Positions 19,239-27,437 of a DNA stretch of 64,000 nucleotides are shown here, piece after piece. This DNA is from Lentzea alba (lineage in GTDB: Bacteria > Actinomycetota > Actinomycetes > Mycobacteriales > Pseudonocardiaceae). The position numbers and the translations under genes are program-made. How positions within the stretch are numbered: the stretch's first letter is position 1; every line of letters starts with the position of its first letter. The stretch is taken from contig NZ_JAAMPJ010000001.1 of assembly GCF_011067745.1 (NCBI RefSeq), forward strand, positions 1,474,829 through 1,538,828, read 5' to 3'. Under the pieces are notes generated by a model. The model searched no databases. It was not told where the DNA came from and worked only from the letters and a program-made list of their open reading frames with translations.

Positions 19239-19274
19239 AAGACCTTGTGACCAGTTGTCTGGTCACAAGGTCTT
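19239..19274 (-). terminator. tRNA-Tyr-type terminator attached to the displaced tRNA 3' end
   Basis: Perfect 16-bp arms (19239-19254, 19259-19274) around TTGT. Same design and partly the same sequence as the terminator downstream of the intact tRNA-Tyr (20671-20708; shared GTGACCAG...CTGGTCAC). Read as the original tRNA-Tyr terminator left behind by an integration event. Confidence 0.7.
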
Positions 19275-19280
19275 ATGTCC

Positions 19281-19334
19281 TGCTGTGGCGGGTAGAGGAT
19301 TCGAACCTCTGTAGCTTTCGCGACGGATTTACAG
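19281..19334 (-). repeat. Displaced 3' half of tRNA-Tyr (att site copy)
   Basis: 54 bases identical to 20715-20768, covering the tRNA-Tyr 3' end, T-arm, variable arm and the anticodon (GTA), then identity stops abruptly. A direct repeat ending in the anticodon loop is the classic product of integrase-mediated insertion into a tRNA gene: one end keeps the whole tRNA, the other end keeps this half. Confidence 0.85.
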
Positions 19335-19385
19335 AGTGCCGCGAACATCACGCTTGACCTCGTGTTTTGCGGTCTACACGCACAG

Positions 19386-19407
19386 TTTCGGCAACAGTTC
19401 GGCAAGG
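19386..19407. repeat. TTCGGCAA direct repeats, left end of the element
   Basis: Two copies of TTCGGCAA 3 bases apart, about 50 bases inside the left att copy. The right end has the related triple repeat at 20591-20620. Such short direct repeats next to att sites commonly are integrase arm-binding sites. Confidence 0.5.
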
Positions 19408-19441
19408 GGTGCCCGGCCAACGGGCGATCGCAGGGGGTGGG

Positions 19442-20137
19442 TCACGCCTTCGCGGGCACGGTGCGGGCGCGGTCGATGTCCGGACCGCGGTAGAGCCGCT
19501 CCGGGATCGTGGCCAGCGTCGAGGGGTGCACCTGCGGCCCGAGGCCGTAGAACTTCTGAAAGCTCATGATCAGCGGGCGCCAGGCGTCCGGGTCGATGTG
19601 GTCGTCGGTGCCGGCCAGCCGCATGTTCTCGTGCACGAACACCCGCTGCACGCGGACCTCGAACGCGATGATCGACCCGCGCTGGCTCTCGTCCGCCTCC
19701 GCGATCGGGTGCACCGCCTCGACGACGACCTCCATCGCCACCGGGCACTCGGCCACCCGCGGCGGTGTCACCGTCTCCGACGAGACCGGGGTCAACCCGG
19801 CACGCCCGAACTTGTCGGCGACGTGGAAGTAGCCGCGCTGGGCCTTGGTCGGCGGCACCGGGTCGGCGCCGGTGGTCAACGCGAGCCGGTCCACCGCCGG
19901 GGCCAGCTCGTCCGAGGGCAGGTTGAGCACACCCTCACCGGTGCGCAGCAGGTTGCGGGCCGTCTGCGACTTCGCACCGAAACCGAGTACCGCCCGCCAG
20001 CCGAGCCAGAATGCCGAGGAGATCGGCGCCAGGTTGGCCGTGCCGTCTTCGTTCTCGCTGGACACCAGCACGACCGGGGTGCCGAAGTACAGGATGCCGG
20101 GCTCGATGGACTGGTGCGCAAAGACTTCCGTGTTCAC
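19442..20137 (-). CDS. Flavin reductase-like (FMN-binding split barrel) protein
   Basis: 231 aa from the GTG at 20137. Flavin-reductase-like signatures: PVVLVSSENEDGTANLAPISS near the N-terminus and WRAVLGFGAKSQTARNLLRTGEGVLNLPS, as in FMN-binding split-barrel proteins that reduce or hold FMN, followed by CPVAMEVVVEAVHP and FEVRVQRVFVHENM. It is the only intact gene between the two tRNA-Tyr att copies, so it is either cargo of the integrated element or a later arrival. Partner monooxygenase not seen. Confidence 0.85.
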   Translation of the reverse strand: MNTEVFAHQSIEPGILYFGTPVVLVSSENEDGTANLAPISSAFWLGWRAVLGFGAKSQTARNLLRTGEGVLNLPSDELAPAVDRLALTTGADPVPPTKAQRGYFHVADKFGRAGLTPVSSETVTPPRVAECPVAMEVVVEAVHPIAEADESQRGSIIAFEVRVQRVFVHENMRLAGTDDHIDPDAWRPLIMSFQKFYGLGPQVHPSTLATIPERLYRGPDIDRARTVPAKA

Positions 20138-20169
20138 ACCGCACAGTCTGGACGTCCACACCGGACGAT

Positions 20170-20429
20170 CGCTGGCGGAAATCAGCCGTCGTGAACGGCC
20201 GGCGCAGCGCTGCGGCTTGAGGTTCGACCAGCCAGGATGACCCGTCGTTGTTGCGCACCGCGAGGCTCCCGCTGCCCTTGGGGTCCATGACCAGCAGCAT
20301 CGAGTCGCCGCTGGGCTTGCGGCGGAACTTGAGGCCGTACACGACCACCGTGTGCGCCGGGCCGCCACGTGCGAGGTTGTAGAACAGGGTCAGGTAGCCG
20401 GGAGCGTTGATCTTCCCGGCCAGGTCCAC
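20170..20429 (-). pseudogene. Gene remnant, possibly the C-terminal part of a papain-like peptidase
   Basis: A short coding-like stretch reads DLAGKINAPGYLTLFYNLAR, then GGPAHTVVVYGL and MLLVMDPKGSGSL. A His in HTVVVYGL followed by a D-P turn is reminiscent of the second half of papain-like (AvrRpt2-type) cysteine peptidases, but no catalytic Cys region is found upstream, where the frame soon closes. Its 3' end runs out of family-like sequence where the flavin reductase begins. Treated as debris of the integrated element; the family guess is weak. Confidence 0.35.
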
Positions 20430-20590
20430 AAGCCCAGGACCCGCGCGCCCGCACCGACGATCTACGCGACCGCTTCCCAGGCCTGCTCGATCCGCCCCTG
20501 CGCCTCGGCACGGCCGAGCCGTTGAACAGCGGTCTGCGGTAAAGATCTCGGCCTACGCTGGTTCAAGCAGCGATGGGAAGACTCGCAGCG

Positions 20591-20620
20591 TCGGCATAAC
20601 TTCGGCATAACTTCGGCAAG
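20591..20620. repeat. TTCGGCAT/A triple direct repeat, right end of the element
   Basis: Three tandem copies of an 11-base unit (TTCGGCATAAC, the last one ending TTCGGCAAG). Mirrors 19386-19407 at the other end. Candidate integrase arm sites. Confidence 0.5.
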
Positions 20621-20670
20621 GATGGCCGTAGAACGCCGGTTCGAGCCGGACACAACCGGACAAGACGACA

Positions 20671-20708
20671 ATGGGCCTGTGACCAGTTCGCGCTGGTCAC
20701 AGGCCCAT
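20671..20708 (-). terminator. Terminator downstream of the intact tRNA-Tyr
   Basis: Perfect 16-bp arms (20671-20686, 20693-20708), loop TTCGCG, 12 bases past the tRNA 3' end. Likely supplied by the integrated element together with the new tRNA 3' half. Confidence 0.8.
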
Positions 20709-20719
20709 TCGTAGTGCTG

Positions 20720-20800
20720 TGGCGGGTAGAGGATTCGAACCTCTGTAGCTTTCGCGACGGATTTACAGTCCGCTCCCATTGGCCGCTCGGGCAACCCGCC
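20720..20800 (-). tRNA. tRNA-Tyr (GTA anticodon)
   Basis: Minus-strand class II tRNA of 81 bases: acceptor GGCGGGT/ACCCGCC, D-arm TGCCCGAGCGGCCAATGGGAGC, anticodon loop CTGTAAA (GTA), long variable arm, T-arm GAGGTTCGAATCCTC, discriminator A, CCA not encoded. It is the integration target described at 19281-19334 and remains intact. Confidence 0.96.
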
Positions 20801-20919
20801 CCACACCGCCGTAACGGTGCAGGCGGAACAATACATAACCCCTTCGGGAGGCCCCAAATCGGGGTACCCCAGTAGCATCGACGCTGGCTGTGACCCCGAG
20901 ATCGTTGAGGAGTGAAGTC

Positions 20920-21411
20920 GTGGCGGACCCGTCGTTCGACGTGGTGAGCAAGGTGGACCGGCAGGAGGTCGACAACGCGCTCAACCAGGCGGCCAAGGAG
21001 CTGAGCACGCGCTTCGACTTCCGCGGGACCAACACCACCGTGGCCTGGGCCGGCGAGGAGGCGATCACCTTCACCTCCGAGACCGAGGAGCGCTGCAAGG
21101 CGGCGATCGACGTCTTCCAGGAGAAGCTGGTCAAGCGCAACATCTCGATGAAGGCGTTCGAGGTGGGCGAGCCCGCGGTGTCCGGAAAGGTGTTCAAGGT
21201 CACGGGAAATCTCGTGCAGGGCATCACGTCCGAGAAGGCCAAGGAGATCGCCAAGAAGATCCGCGACGAGGCGCCCAAGGGCGTGCAGGCGCAGATCCAG
21301 GGCGACCAGCTGCGGGTCTCCGGCAAGAAGAAGGACCACCTGCAGGACGTCATCGCCCTGCTGAAGGGCTCTGACTTCGGCATCGCCCTCCAGTTCACCA
21401 ACTACCGGTGA
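20920..21411 (+). CDS. YajQ family (DUF520) nucleotide-binding protein
   Basis: 163 aa from the GTG at 20920, preceded by GAGGAG 7 bases upstream; this length matches the family exactly. Starts [20 protein letters not shown] and contains RFDFRGT and the second repeat [28 protein letters not shown]. YajQ proteins bind nucleotides (c-di-GMP in some Gram-negatives). The stop overlaps the rfbA GTG start (GTGA). Confidence 0.95.
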   Translation: MADPSFDVVSKVDRQEVDNALNQAAKELSTRFDFRGTNTTVAWAGEEAITFTSETEERCKAAIDVFQEKLVKRNISMKAFEVGEPAVSGKVFKVTGNLVQGITSEKAKEIAKKIRDEAPKGVQAQIQGDQLRVSGKKKDHLQDVIALLKGSDFGIALQFTNYR

Positions 21412-22280
21412 AGGGCATCGTCCTCGCCGGTGGCAGTGGGACGCGCCTGCACCCGATCACGCAGGCCGTCTCCAAGCAGCTGCTGCCGGTGTACGACAAG
21501 CCGATGATCTACTACCCGCTGTCGGTGCTCATGCTGGCCGGCATCCGCGAGGTGTTGATCATCTCCACGCCGACGGACTTACCGCTGTTCCGCCGCCTGC
21601 TCGGCGACGGAACCCAGTGGGGCATGGCCTTCTCCTACGCGGAGCAGGCCGCGCCGAACGGGCTCGCGGAGGCGTTCGTCATCGGTGCGGACTTCGTCGG
21701 TGACGACGACGTGGCGCTGGTGCTGGGCGACAACATCTTCTACGGCCAGGGCTTCTCCACCACGCTGCAGGAGCAGGTGTCCTCTTTGGACGGCTGCGTG
21801 CTGTTCGGGTACCAGGTCAAGGACCCCGAGCGGTACGGCGTGGGTGAGGTCGACGCGACAGGGAAGCTGCTGTCCATCGAGGAGAAGCCCGCGAAGCCGA
21901 AGTCGAACAGGGCCATCACCGGGCTCTACTTCTACGACAACGGCGTGGTCGACATCGCGCGGAACCTCAAGCCGTCGCCGCGCGGCGAGCTGGAGATCAC
22001 CGACGTCAACCTGCACTACCTGCGCGACGGCCGGGCGCAGCTGGTGGACCTGAGCCGCGGGTTCGCGTGGCTCGACACCGGCACGCACGACTCGCTGCTC
22101 GAGGCCGGGCAGTTCGTGCAGGTGCTGGAGCACCGGACCGGTGTGCGGATCGCGTGTCCCGAGGAGATCGCGCTGCGAATGGGCTTCATCTCCGCGCAGG
22201 AGTGCTACGCGCTCGGCGAGAAGCTCGGCAAGTCCGGGTACGGCGAGTACCTCATGGCCGTGGCGAAGGTCGGGCGCTAA
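21408..22280 (+). CDS. rfbA: Glucose-1-phosphate thymidylyltransferase
   Basis: 290 aa, full length for RfbA/RmlA. N-terminal nucleotide-binding motif [37 protein letters not shown], metal-binding [10 protein letters not shown], substrate motifs YGVGEVD and [10 protein letters not shown], and [13 protein letters not shown] near the end. It makes dTDP-glucose, the entry to dTDP-rhamnose and other deoxysugars. Other rml genes are not in the window. The end overlaps htpX tail to tail by 4 bases. Confidence 0.95.
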   Translation: MKGIVLAGGSGTRLHPITQAVSKQLLPVYDKPMIYYPLSVLMLAGIREVLIISTPTDLPLFRRLLGDGTQWGMAFSYAEQAAPNGLAEAFVIGADFVGDDDVALVLGDNIFYGQGFSTTLQEQVSSLDGCVLFGYQVKDPERYGVGEVDATGKLLSIEEKPAKPKSNRAITGLYFYDNGVVDIARNLKPSPRGELEITDVNLHYLRDGRAQLVDLSRGFAWLDTGTHDSLLEAGQFVQVLEHRTGVRIACPEEIALRMGFISAQECYALGEKLGKSGYGEYLMAVAKVGR

Positions 22281-23140
22281 CGCCGCGCCATCTCCTCGAG
22301 CCTGCGGATGCGGTCGGCGATCGGCGGGTGAGTCGAGAACCACTTCGCGAACTGTTCCCCCGAGCGGAACGGGTTCGCGATCATCAGGTGGCTCTGCGAC
22401 ACCACCTCCGGCTCCGGTGCGAGCGGCGCCGCCCGCGTCCCCAGCTCGATCTTGCGCAACGCGCTCGCCAGTGCCAGCGGGTCGCCGGTGAGCTCGGCGC
22501 CGGCCTGGTCGGCCTGGAACTCGCGCGAGCGGCTCACGGCCAGGCGCACCACGGTGGCCGCGATCGGGCCGAGCAGTGCGATCAGCAGCAGGCCGAGCGG
22601 GCCCGGGCCGTCGTCGTCTCCGTCGCCGCCGCCGAAGATGCCGGCGAACAGGGCCAGGTTCGCGAGCATCGTGATCACGCCGGCCAGCGCGCCGGCCACG
22701 CAGCTGATCAGGATGTCTCGGTTGTAGACGTGTGCGAGCTCGTGGCCGAGCACGGCGCGCAGTTCGCGTTCGTCGAGCAGGTCCAGGATGCCCGTGGTGC
22801 AGCACACGGCGGCGTTGCGCGGGTTGCGGCCCGTCGCGAACGCGTTCGGTGCGATGGTGGGGCTGAGGTACAGCCTCGGCATGGGCTGGCGCGCCTTCTG
22901 CGACAGCTCCCGCACGATCGCGTAGAGGAGAGGTTGCTCCACCTGCGACACCTGCTGGGCCCGCATCGCACGCAGCGCGAGCTTGTCGGAGTTGAAGTAC
23001 GCGTAGGCGTTCACGCCCAAGGCCAACACCAGGCCGATGACCAGTGCGGTCCGGCCGAACAACCCGCTGATCACGATGATCAGCGCGCTCATCCCGCCGA
23101 GCAGCACGGCCGTCTTCAACCCGTTGAAGTGCTTGTGCAC
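22277..23140 (-). CDS. htpX: Zinc metalloprotease HtpX
   Basis: 287 aa M48B membrane protease. Two N-terminal transmembrane helices (about 9-45), the zinc motif HELAH ([12 protein letters not shown]), two further hydrophobic segments, then the third ligand region [13 protein letters not shown], and the C-terminal [17 protein letters not shown]. HtpX degrades damaged membrane proteins. It lies 19 bases after the NuoI-like gene on the same strand, an unusual neighbour that suggests cotranscription with the small complex I set. Confidence 0.93.
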   Translation of the reverse strand: MHKHFNGLKTAVLLGGMSALIIVISGLFGRTALVIGLVLALGVNAYAYFNSDKLALRAMRAQQVSQVEQPLLYAIVRELSQKARQPMPRLYLSPTIAPNAFATGRNPRNAAVCCTTGILDLLDERELRAVLGHELAHVYNRDILISCVAGALAGVITMLANLALFAGIFGGGDGDDDGPGPLGLLLIALLGPIAATVVRLAVSRSREFQADQAGAELTGDPLALASALRKIELGTRAAPLAPEPEVVSQSHLMIANPFRSGEQFAKWFSTHPPIADRIRRLEEMARR

Positions 23141-23159
23141 GGTTCCGCCTCCGGGTCTT

Positions 23160-23612
23160 TTACGTCCTACCTCTCAACGAACCAGGCCTCCTGCCGGTTC
23201 CGGTGGCCGTTTCCGGCGCTGCCTCAGCGGCCGGGTCGAGCGGTGGTGGCGGCGCCACCTTCTCGACCCACGTGGCGAGCACGTCGCGTTCGTGGACCAG
23301 TTCCGCGACGGCGCCCTCGCCCTCGATCGAGCCCGTTCCCGGATAGCCGAACTCCGGTGCCCAGTGCAGGGCGTCGAACGGGCAGACCTCGACGCAGATG
23401 CCGCAGTACAGACACTGGCCGTAGTCGATCGCGAACCGGTCGAGCACGTTGCGGCTGCGCGGGCGGGCGCTTCCCGGCTGCTGCTCGACCTCGGTGTGGC
23501 TCGTGATGTGGATGCACCAGTCAGGACACTCGCGCGCGCAGATCATGCAGACCGTGCAGTTGGCGTCCAACAGCGCGATGACGCCCCTCGTACGTGGGGG
23601 AAGGTTCGTCAC
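23160..23612 (-). CDS. NuoI-like 2x[4Fe-4S] ferredoxin-type subunit (second copy)
   Basis: 150 aa. Two cubane-binding motifs: [15 protein letters not shown] and [16 protein letters not shown], with a downstream ALHWAPEF as in NuoI. The C-terminal tail is proline/alanine-rich. It differs from the main NuoI (49328-49861). The GTG start overlaps the stop of the NuoC-like gene (GTGA). It would pass electrons from a donor to the NuoB-like N2 centre if the three proteins form a subcomplex. Confidence 0.88.
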   Translation of the reverse strand: MTNLPPRTRGVIALLDANCTVCMICARECPDWCIHITSHTEVEQQPGSARPRSRNVLDRFAIDYGQCLYCGICVEVCPFDALHWAPEFGYPGTGSIEGEGAVAELVHERDVLATWVEKVAPPPPLDPAAEAAPETATGTGRRPGSLRGRT

Positions 23613-24148
23613 GACTGCTCCTCTTCACTGGCACGTTCTCTGCGCGGGCCCCACGACGGGTCGGGCACGCCAGGTGGTGCGGTGCGGCGGCGGCTCGGGG
23701 CGCTCGTGTTGTCCTCGCCCGGTTCCAGCGCGCCTGGCCAGGGGCGCACGACGCGGGAGGCCAGCACGAAGTCCTTGCGCAGCGGGTGGCCCTGGAAGCT
23801 GTCCGGCAGCAGCAGGTGCTCGAGTTCGCCGTCGACGGTGATGCCGAACATCTCCGCCGCTTCGCGCTCGTGCCAGTGCGCGCCCTTCCAGAGGTGCGCG
23901 ACGCTGGGCAGCTGACCGCTCTCGTCGAGCTCGGTCCGCAGCATCACGCCTTCGCGCGTCCGCGGGTCGATGACGTGCAGGAACACCGCGTGACGTTGCC
24001 CGGCGGCGCCCGGCCGGCCCGCGTCCTCGACGCCGAGCCAGTCGAACATCAGGCAGCCGTTCCGGTGGTGCTCGGTGGCCGTGGTGAGCCAGTCGGCGAG
24101 CGCCACGTGGTGGATCGTCTGGCCGAAGGCGGTCTTCGGGGCGGTCAT
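23609..24148 (-). CDS. NuoC-like subunit (second copy)
   Basis: 179 aa from ATG 24148 ([12 protein letters not shown]). The NuoC 30-kDa signature is present: [20 protein letters not shown] and [12 protein letters not shown], close to the canonical ERE...DMFGI...GHPLRKDF. It is shorter than the main NuoC (247 aa), lacking the ~75-residue N-terminal extension. It overlaps the NuoB-like gene upstream (ATGA) and the NuoI-like gene downstream. Confidence 0.88.
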   Translation of the reverse strand: MTAPKTAFGQTIHHVALADWLTTATEHHRNGCLMFDWLGVEDAGRPGAAGQRHAVFLHVIDPRTREGVMLRTELDESGQLPSVAHLWKGAHWHEREAAEMFGITVDGELEHLLLPDSFQGHPLRKDFVLASRVVRPWPGALEPGEDNTSAPSRRRTAPPGVPDPSWGPRRERASEEEQS

Positions 24149-24570
24149 GCGTGCACCAGCCCGTGCAGCGCCTTGAGTCCTTCGAGCAGCGCTTCGGGGC
24201 GCGGCGGGCAGCCGGGAACGGCCACGTGGACCGGCAGGGCCTGGTCGATCCCCTTGGTGACGCTGTAGGAATCCCAGTACGGGCCGCCGGTGTTGCTGCA
24301 GGCGCCCACGGAGATCACGTAACGGGGTTCGGGCATGGCCTCGTAACTGCGGATCACAGCAGGCAACATGGCGTCCGTGACGGTGCCGGAGACGATGAGA
24401 ACGTGTGCCTCGCCCGCGCCGTCGACCGGCGTGACGCCGAGGTCGGGAAGGCGGTCGAGTGCGGCCATCACTTCGACTCCGCAGCAGGCGAGCCCGAGTT
24501 CGAGGACGGTGACCCGGTAGGTGGTGCCCCAGTTCAGGACAACATCGTCCGGGCGAGCGGAAACGGTCAC
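24145..24570 (-). CDS. NuoB-like [4Fe-4S] subunit (second copy)
   Basis: 141 aa from the GTG at 24570; the frame is open to 24687 but the extra residues are not family-like. All four cysteines of the N2-type cluster are visible: the tandem pair in LGLACCGVEV, the one in SVGACSNTGG and the one in [12 protein letters not shown]. First gene of a coupled nuoB-nuoC-nuoI set separate from the main operon. No NuoD-like, membrane (NuoA/H/J-N) or NADH-binding (NuoEFG) partner is adjacent. Confidence 0.88.
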   Translation of the reverse strand: MTVSARPDDVVLNWGTTYRVTVLELGLACCGVEVMAALDRLPDLGVTPVDGAGEAHVLIVSGTVTDAMLPAVIRSYEAMPEPRYVISVGACSNTGGPYWDSYSVTKGIDQALPVHVAVPGCPPRPEALLEGLKALHGLVHA

Positions 24571-24756
24571 AACCAGCGAGGGTAATACTTGGGGGCCCGC
24601 CGGCTTGCGCCTGGCGGACCCCCACCCCCCAATGATTCCCCCCGGAATCGGCTCCCACGCGTGGTCGCCGCAGATAGTTTTGTACACCGCGCGATATGTG
24701 TCCAGGGATTAGCCAACAGGATCTGCAGATAATTTGTCAGCGAAATGCGGTCAAGT

Positions 24757-24769
24757 TCAGTTCAACTGA
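24757..24769. promoter_or_regulatory. Palindrome TCAGTT-C-AACTGA in the LysR/nuoB2 divergent region
   Basis: Perfect 6-bp inverted repeat with one central base, 27 bases upstream of the LysR start and 187 bases upstream of the NuoB-like start. A reasonable binding site for the adjacent regulator, although it is not the textbook T-N11-A form. Confidence 0.35.
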
Positions 24770-24795
24770 TCGATAGAACATCAGAGAGGGTCTCG

Positions 24796-25827
24796 ATGTC
24801 CGGCTCGTCCCAGCTGGTGCTTCCCACCAGCACCTCGCTGCACCGTCTGCTGAACATGCCCGGCGCACTCCTGGATACCACAATGGACCAGCTCAGGACG
24901 CTTCTGACGGTGCACGAGACCCGTTCGGCCCTACGGGCGGCGCGGGCACTGGGTCGCGAGCAGTCGAGCGTTCAGAAGCAGATCGACACGCTGAACAGGA
25001 ACTTCCAGCAACTGTGCGGCGAACCGCTCGTGGTGAAGCAGGGACGCGGAAAAGACGTGCTGTTCACGCCCACTGGTGAGTCGCTCGTCGAATTGGCGCG
25101 GGAGACGCTCGCGGAGTGGCTCGACGGAATTCACGAGTGCCGCCGCAAGCTCGGCACGACCGTCACCGTCGGCACCACCCGATACATGCTCGACACGCTC
25201 GCGAAGGCGTGGCACCACGTCGCGGACGAGTTCCGGGAGCGCGACGTGGACCTCAAGGTCGTGCACATCCGCACCAAGGACATCTGGACGAAGCTGGAGA
25301 CGCAGGAGGTCGACATCGTCTGCGGCAGCGTCGTGACGCGCGCCGGCGCGGGCTGGGAGCGTCCCGAGTTCGACGTGATCGAGTGGCGGCGCGGCGGGCT
25401 TGCGTTGCTGACGAACCTGCCGACGACGGTCGTGGGCGACCGCGTGCGCGTGCCGTCGTTGCGCTCGGTGCCGTTGGTGGTGCCGGGGGCCGGGTTGATC
25501 GCGGAGTTCCTGCGCGGCTGGTTCGGGCCGGACTACCGGCAGGGGCTCGACATCGCGGCCGAGATCGACGAGATCCAGTACGGCATCTCGCTGCTGCGCT
25601 CGAACCTCGTCCAGGGAGCCATGATCGTGACGTCTGGTTTGGGCGTGGTGGCGTCGAACAACGAGCTCCGGGAGGGCGGGGGGCTCCGCGTCGTCGAGCT
25701 CTCAGATGACTCGCTGGAGCGGCTTGTGGGCGTTTTCGCCCGAACGGACGAGCTGTCGAAGCATCCGGCGGATCATCCGCTCAACCTGCTGTGGTCGGCC
25801 TTCAAAGCAGAAGCGCCCCGGCCGTAG
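24796..25827 (+). CDS. LysR-type transcriptional regulator
   Basis: 343 aa from ATG 24796 (GAGAGGG 5 bases upstream). Winged-helix DNA-binding domain around residues 30-100 (MDQLRTLLTVHETRSALRAARALGREQSSVQKQI, with FTPTGESLVELA at its end), then a periplasmic-binding-protein-like effector domain. A ~30-residue N-terminal extension precedes the helix-turn-helix, longer than in typical LysR proteins. Divergent from the nuoB-C-I/htpX set and therefore its likely regulator. Confidence 0.88.
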   Translation: MSGSSQLVLPTSTSLHRLLNMPGALLDTTMDQLRTLLTVHETRSALRAARALGREQSSVQKQIDTLNRNFQQLCGEPLVVKQGRGKDVLFTPTGESLVELARETLAEWLDGIHECRRKLGTTVTVGTTRYMLDTLAKAWHHVADEFRERDVDLKVVHIRTKDIWTKLETQEVDIVCGSVVTRAGAGWERPEFDVIEWRRGGLALLTNLPTTVVGDRVRVPSLRSVPLVVPGAGLIAEFLRGWFGPDYRQGLDIAAEIDEIQYGISLLRSNLVQGAMIVTSGLGVVASNNELREGGGLRVVELSDDSLERLVGVFARTDELSKHPADHPLNLLWSAFKAEAPRP

Positions 25828-25836
25828 CCGAGGCGC
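25812..25836. terminator. Hairpin between LysR gene and small minus-strand gene
   Basis: AGCGCC-c-CGGC-cgta-GCCG-a-GGCGCT; the LysR stop codon lies in it. It separates convergent genes. Confidence 0.5.
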
Positions 25837-25855
25837 TCCCTGGTGGTGCTTGTCC

Positions 25856-26005
25856 TTACTTCTTCGCGGGTGTCATGGCGTCGTGCTCAGGCCTCCGCTG
25901 TTCGACTTTGGGACGTTGCTGGGCTTTGGCCATCTTGGCCAGCCAACTCGTCGCCTCCGAGCGGATCTTCGCCAGCTCGTCGTCGCGTGCCTGTTGCTCG
26001 TTCAT
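25856..26005 (-). CDS. Small hydrophilic protein of unknown function
   Basis: 49 aa from ATG 26005, with GGGAG 6 bases upstream. Highly charged, probably one amphipathic helix (DDELAKIRSEATSWLAKMAKAQQR) and a lysine-ending tail (MTPAKK). No family recognised. The frame is open upstream but the longer reading lacks a ribosome site. Good codon bias and a proper start make it a likely real small protein. Confidence 0.55.
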   Translation of the reverse strand: MNEQQARDDELAKIRSEATSWLAKMAKAQQRPKVEQRRPEHDAMTPAKK

Positions 26006-26153
26006 CGGCCACTCCCTGCGTTCGGGAAATCGCTTCGATGGGAGCACTACCGGGCGTGCGCCCGCTAGGGCCGCCATGCTTGTGGGTGAACCTGTTTGAC
26101 AGCATCGCTCGCCGATGGGTTTCGCGCACCCCGACACGGCGTGATTGGCCTCT

Positions 26154-26948
26154 TTAGTACCCCCGGTACCCGCCACCCAGGCCCATGGAGACCAGACCGG
26201 GGTGGTTGTGGAAGCCGCCGTAGCGCGCGTAGGTGTAGCGAACGCCCGCGATGATGTTGTCGACCGGCGCGAGGATGTTGTCGTAACCGGGCAGCTTGTA
26301 GGCGCGGAACGTCGGGTCGATGCACTGCATCAGGCCCTTGGACGGCGTGCCCCTCATCGCGTTGGAGTCCCAGTTGTTCACGGCGTTGGGGTTGCCGTTC
26401 GACTCCTTCATGATGATCGTGTAGATCTCGTCGACGCTGTTGTTGTCGATGTTCGTGCCGTTGGCCTGCAGGACCTTGATGGCTTCCTTGATCCAGCCCT
26501 CGACCTCGCGCTGCTTGGCGGGCTTGCGCATCTCGATCTGACGCTCGGCCTCGGCCTTGGCAGCCGCCTCGCGCTGAGCGTGGGCGTCCGCGGCGACCTT
26601 GGTGGCCTGCTCGAACGCCTGCTGCGCGTACATCTGCTGGGTCTGCAGGAGACGACCGACCTGGGTGCCGGGGTTCACGTCGTGAATCGTCTGGATCGTC
26701 TTGGCCTGCTGGTCGGGAAGAGCGCCCAGCTCGGCCGCACCTGCGGCGAGTTCCGTGGCAGTGCCGCTCGTGGCCGCGTTCGCGATGGCGGCGGTGCCGG
26801 CGGCGACACCTGCTGCGACGACAATGGCGCTCACCCGGTGAGCGAGCGGAACCTTGTCGTCCTCGACGCGGTGAGCGCCGGGTTTCGTTTCAGCTGTGGG
26901 CACGACCGTGTACACGGTTCGGCCGGCGGCCTTGCTGTGCCGGGCCAA
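26154..26948 (-). CDS. Secreted lytic transglycosylase (SLT domain)
   Basis: 264 aa if it starts at the TTG at 26948, preceded by AGGAGG at 7 bases; upstream codons are not protein-like. A membrane/signal segment (about 40-66, VSAIVVAAGVAAGTAAIANA), a helical alanine/glutamine-rich linker (about 70-165) and a C-terminal SLT domain with catalytic Glu in IIMKESNGNP, GLMQCIDPTFRAYKLPG and GVRYTYARYGGF. Cleaves peptidoglycan glycan strands, as Rpf-like and SLT enzymes do in spore or hyphal growth. Start codon is the main uncertainty. Confidence 0.87.
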   Translation of the reverse strand: MARHSKAAGRTVYTVVPTAETKPGAHRVEDDKVPLAHRVSAIVVAAGVAAGTAAIANAATSGTATELAAGAAELGALPDQQAKTIQTIHDVNPGTQVGRLLQTQQMYAQQAFEQATKVAADAHAQREAAAKAEAERQIEMRKPAKQREVEGWIKEAIKVLQANGTNIDNNSVDEIYTIIMKESNGNPNAVNNWDSNAMRGTPSKGLMQCIDPTFRAYKLPGYDNILAPVDNIIAGVRYTYARYGGFHNHPGLVSMGLGGGYRGY

Positions 26949-27166
26949 GGGGGAGCCTCCTGCGTCGGGGAGCTTGGCCACCGGGCTTGCTCGGCGGGGG
27001 ATTCCGGGCCGGACTTTGGACCCTATGCACTGCGGTTCCTGTGTCCTGCCGGTGACCAAACCGTTATCGGCGGGCGAGAACGTAACCTCGCGTCACGAGC
27101 GCAGGCAAGCCTGAGCGCCCGTTGGGTGACTCTCGTCACGTTTCCGATGACTTGGGCTATCCGCTG

Positions 27167-27247
27167 CTAACAGACAGTCAGCGAGCCGCTTGCGTCCTGC
27201 TTAAGTTCATCGTTGCCTCCTGACGAACTGGCGGAGCTGTCTGTTAG
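27167..27247. repeat. Inverted repeat CTAACAGACAG / CTGTCTGTTAG
   Basis: Perfect 11-bp arms (27167-27177, 27237-27247) 59 bases apart, in a ~380-base stretch (27060-27437) that holds no recognisable gene. Too far apart for a terminator; could be the ends of a tiny inserted element or two operator half-sites. Confidence 0.45.
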
Positions 27248-27437
27248 TTCGGCGTGAGCCCGGCTCTCGTTATGGGTTAGGTCGACGACCACGCGATCGA
27301 GTGATGCGATCACGCTTCGTAGCGTTGTCGGGGTGTTGGACGCTGACCTGCGCGGACTTGATCGCTGGACAGCGTTTGGTGCTGTTCTGAAGAGGGGTAC
27401 GGAGCGAGCGCTGTGGCGGTTCACCCGATGTTGTGGG

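Noticed and set aside
19239..19274. CRISPR-like reading of the repeated hairpins and direct repeats around tRNA-Tyr
   Set aside because: Only two copies of each, explained fully by tRNA integration; no spacer-repeat periodicity or cas genes.
26949..27140. Possible c-di-AMP (ydaO-type) riboswitch upstream of the lytic transglycosylase gene
   Set aside because: This switch often precedes such genes in actinobacteria, but the expected conserved blocks (for example CCCGTCAGCTAAC) are absent.
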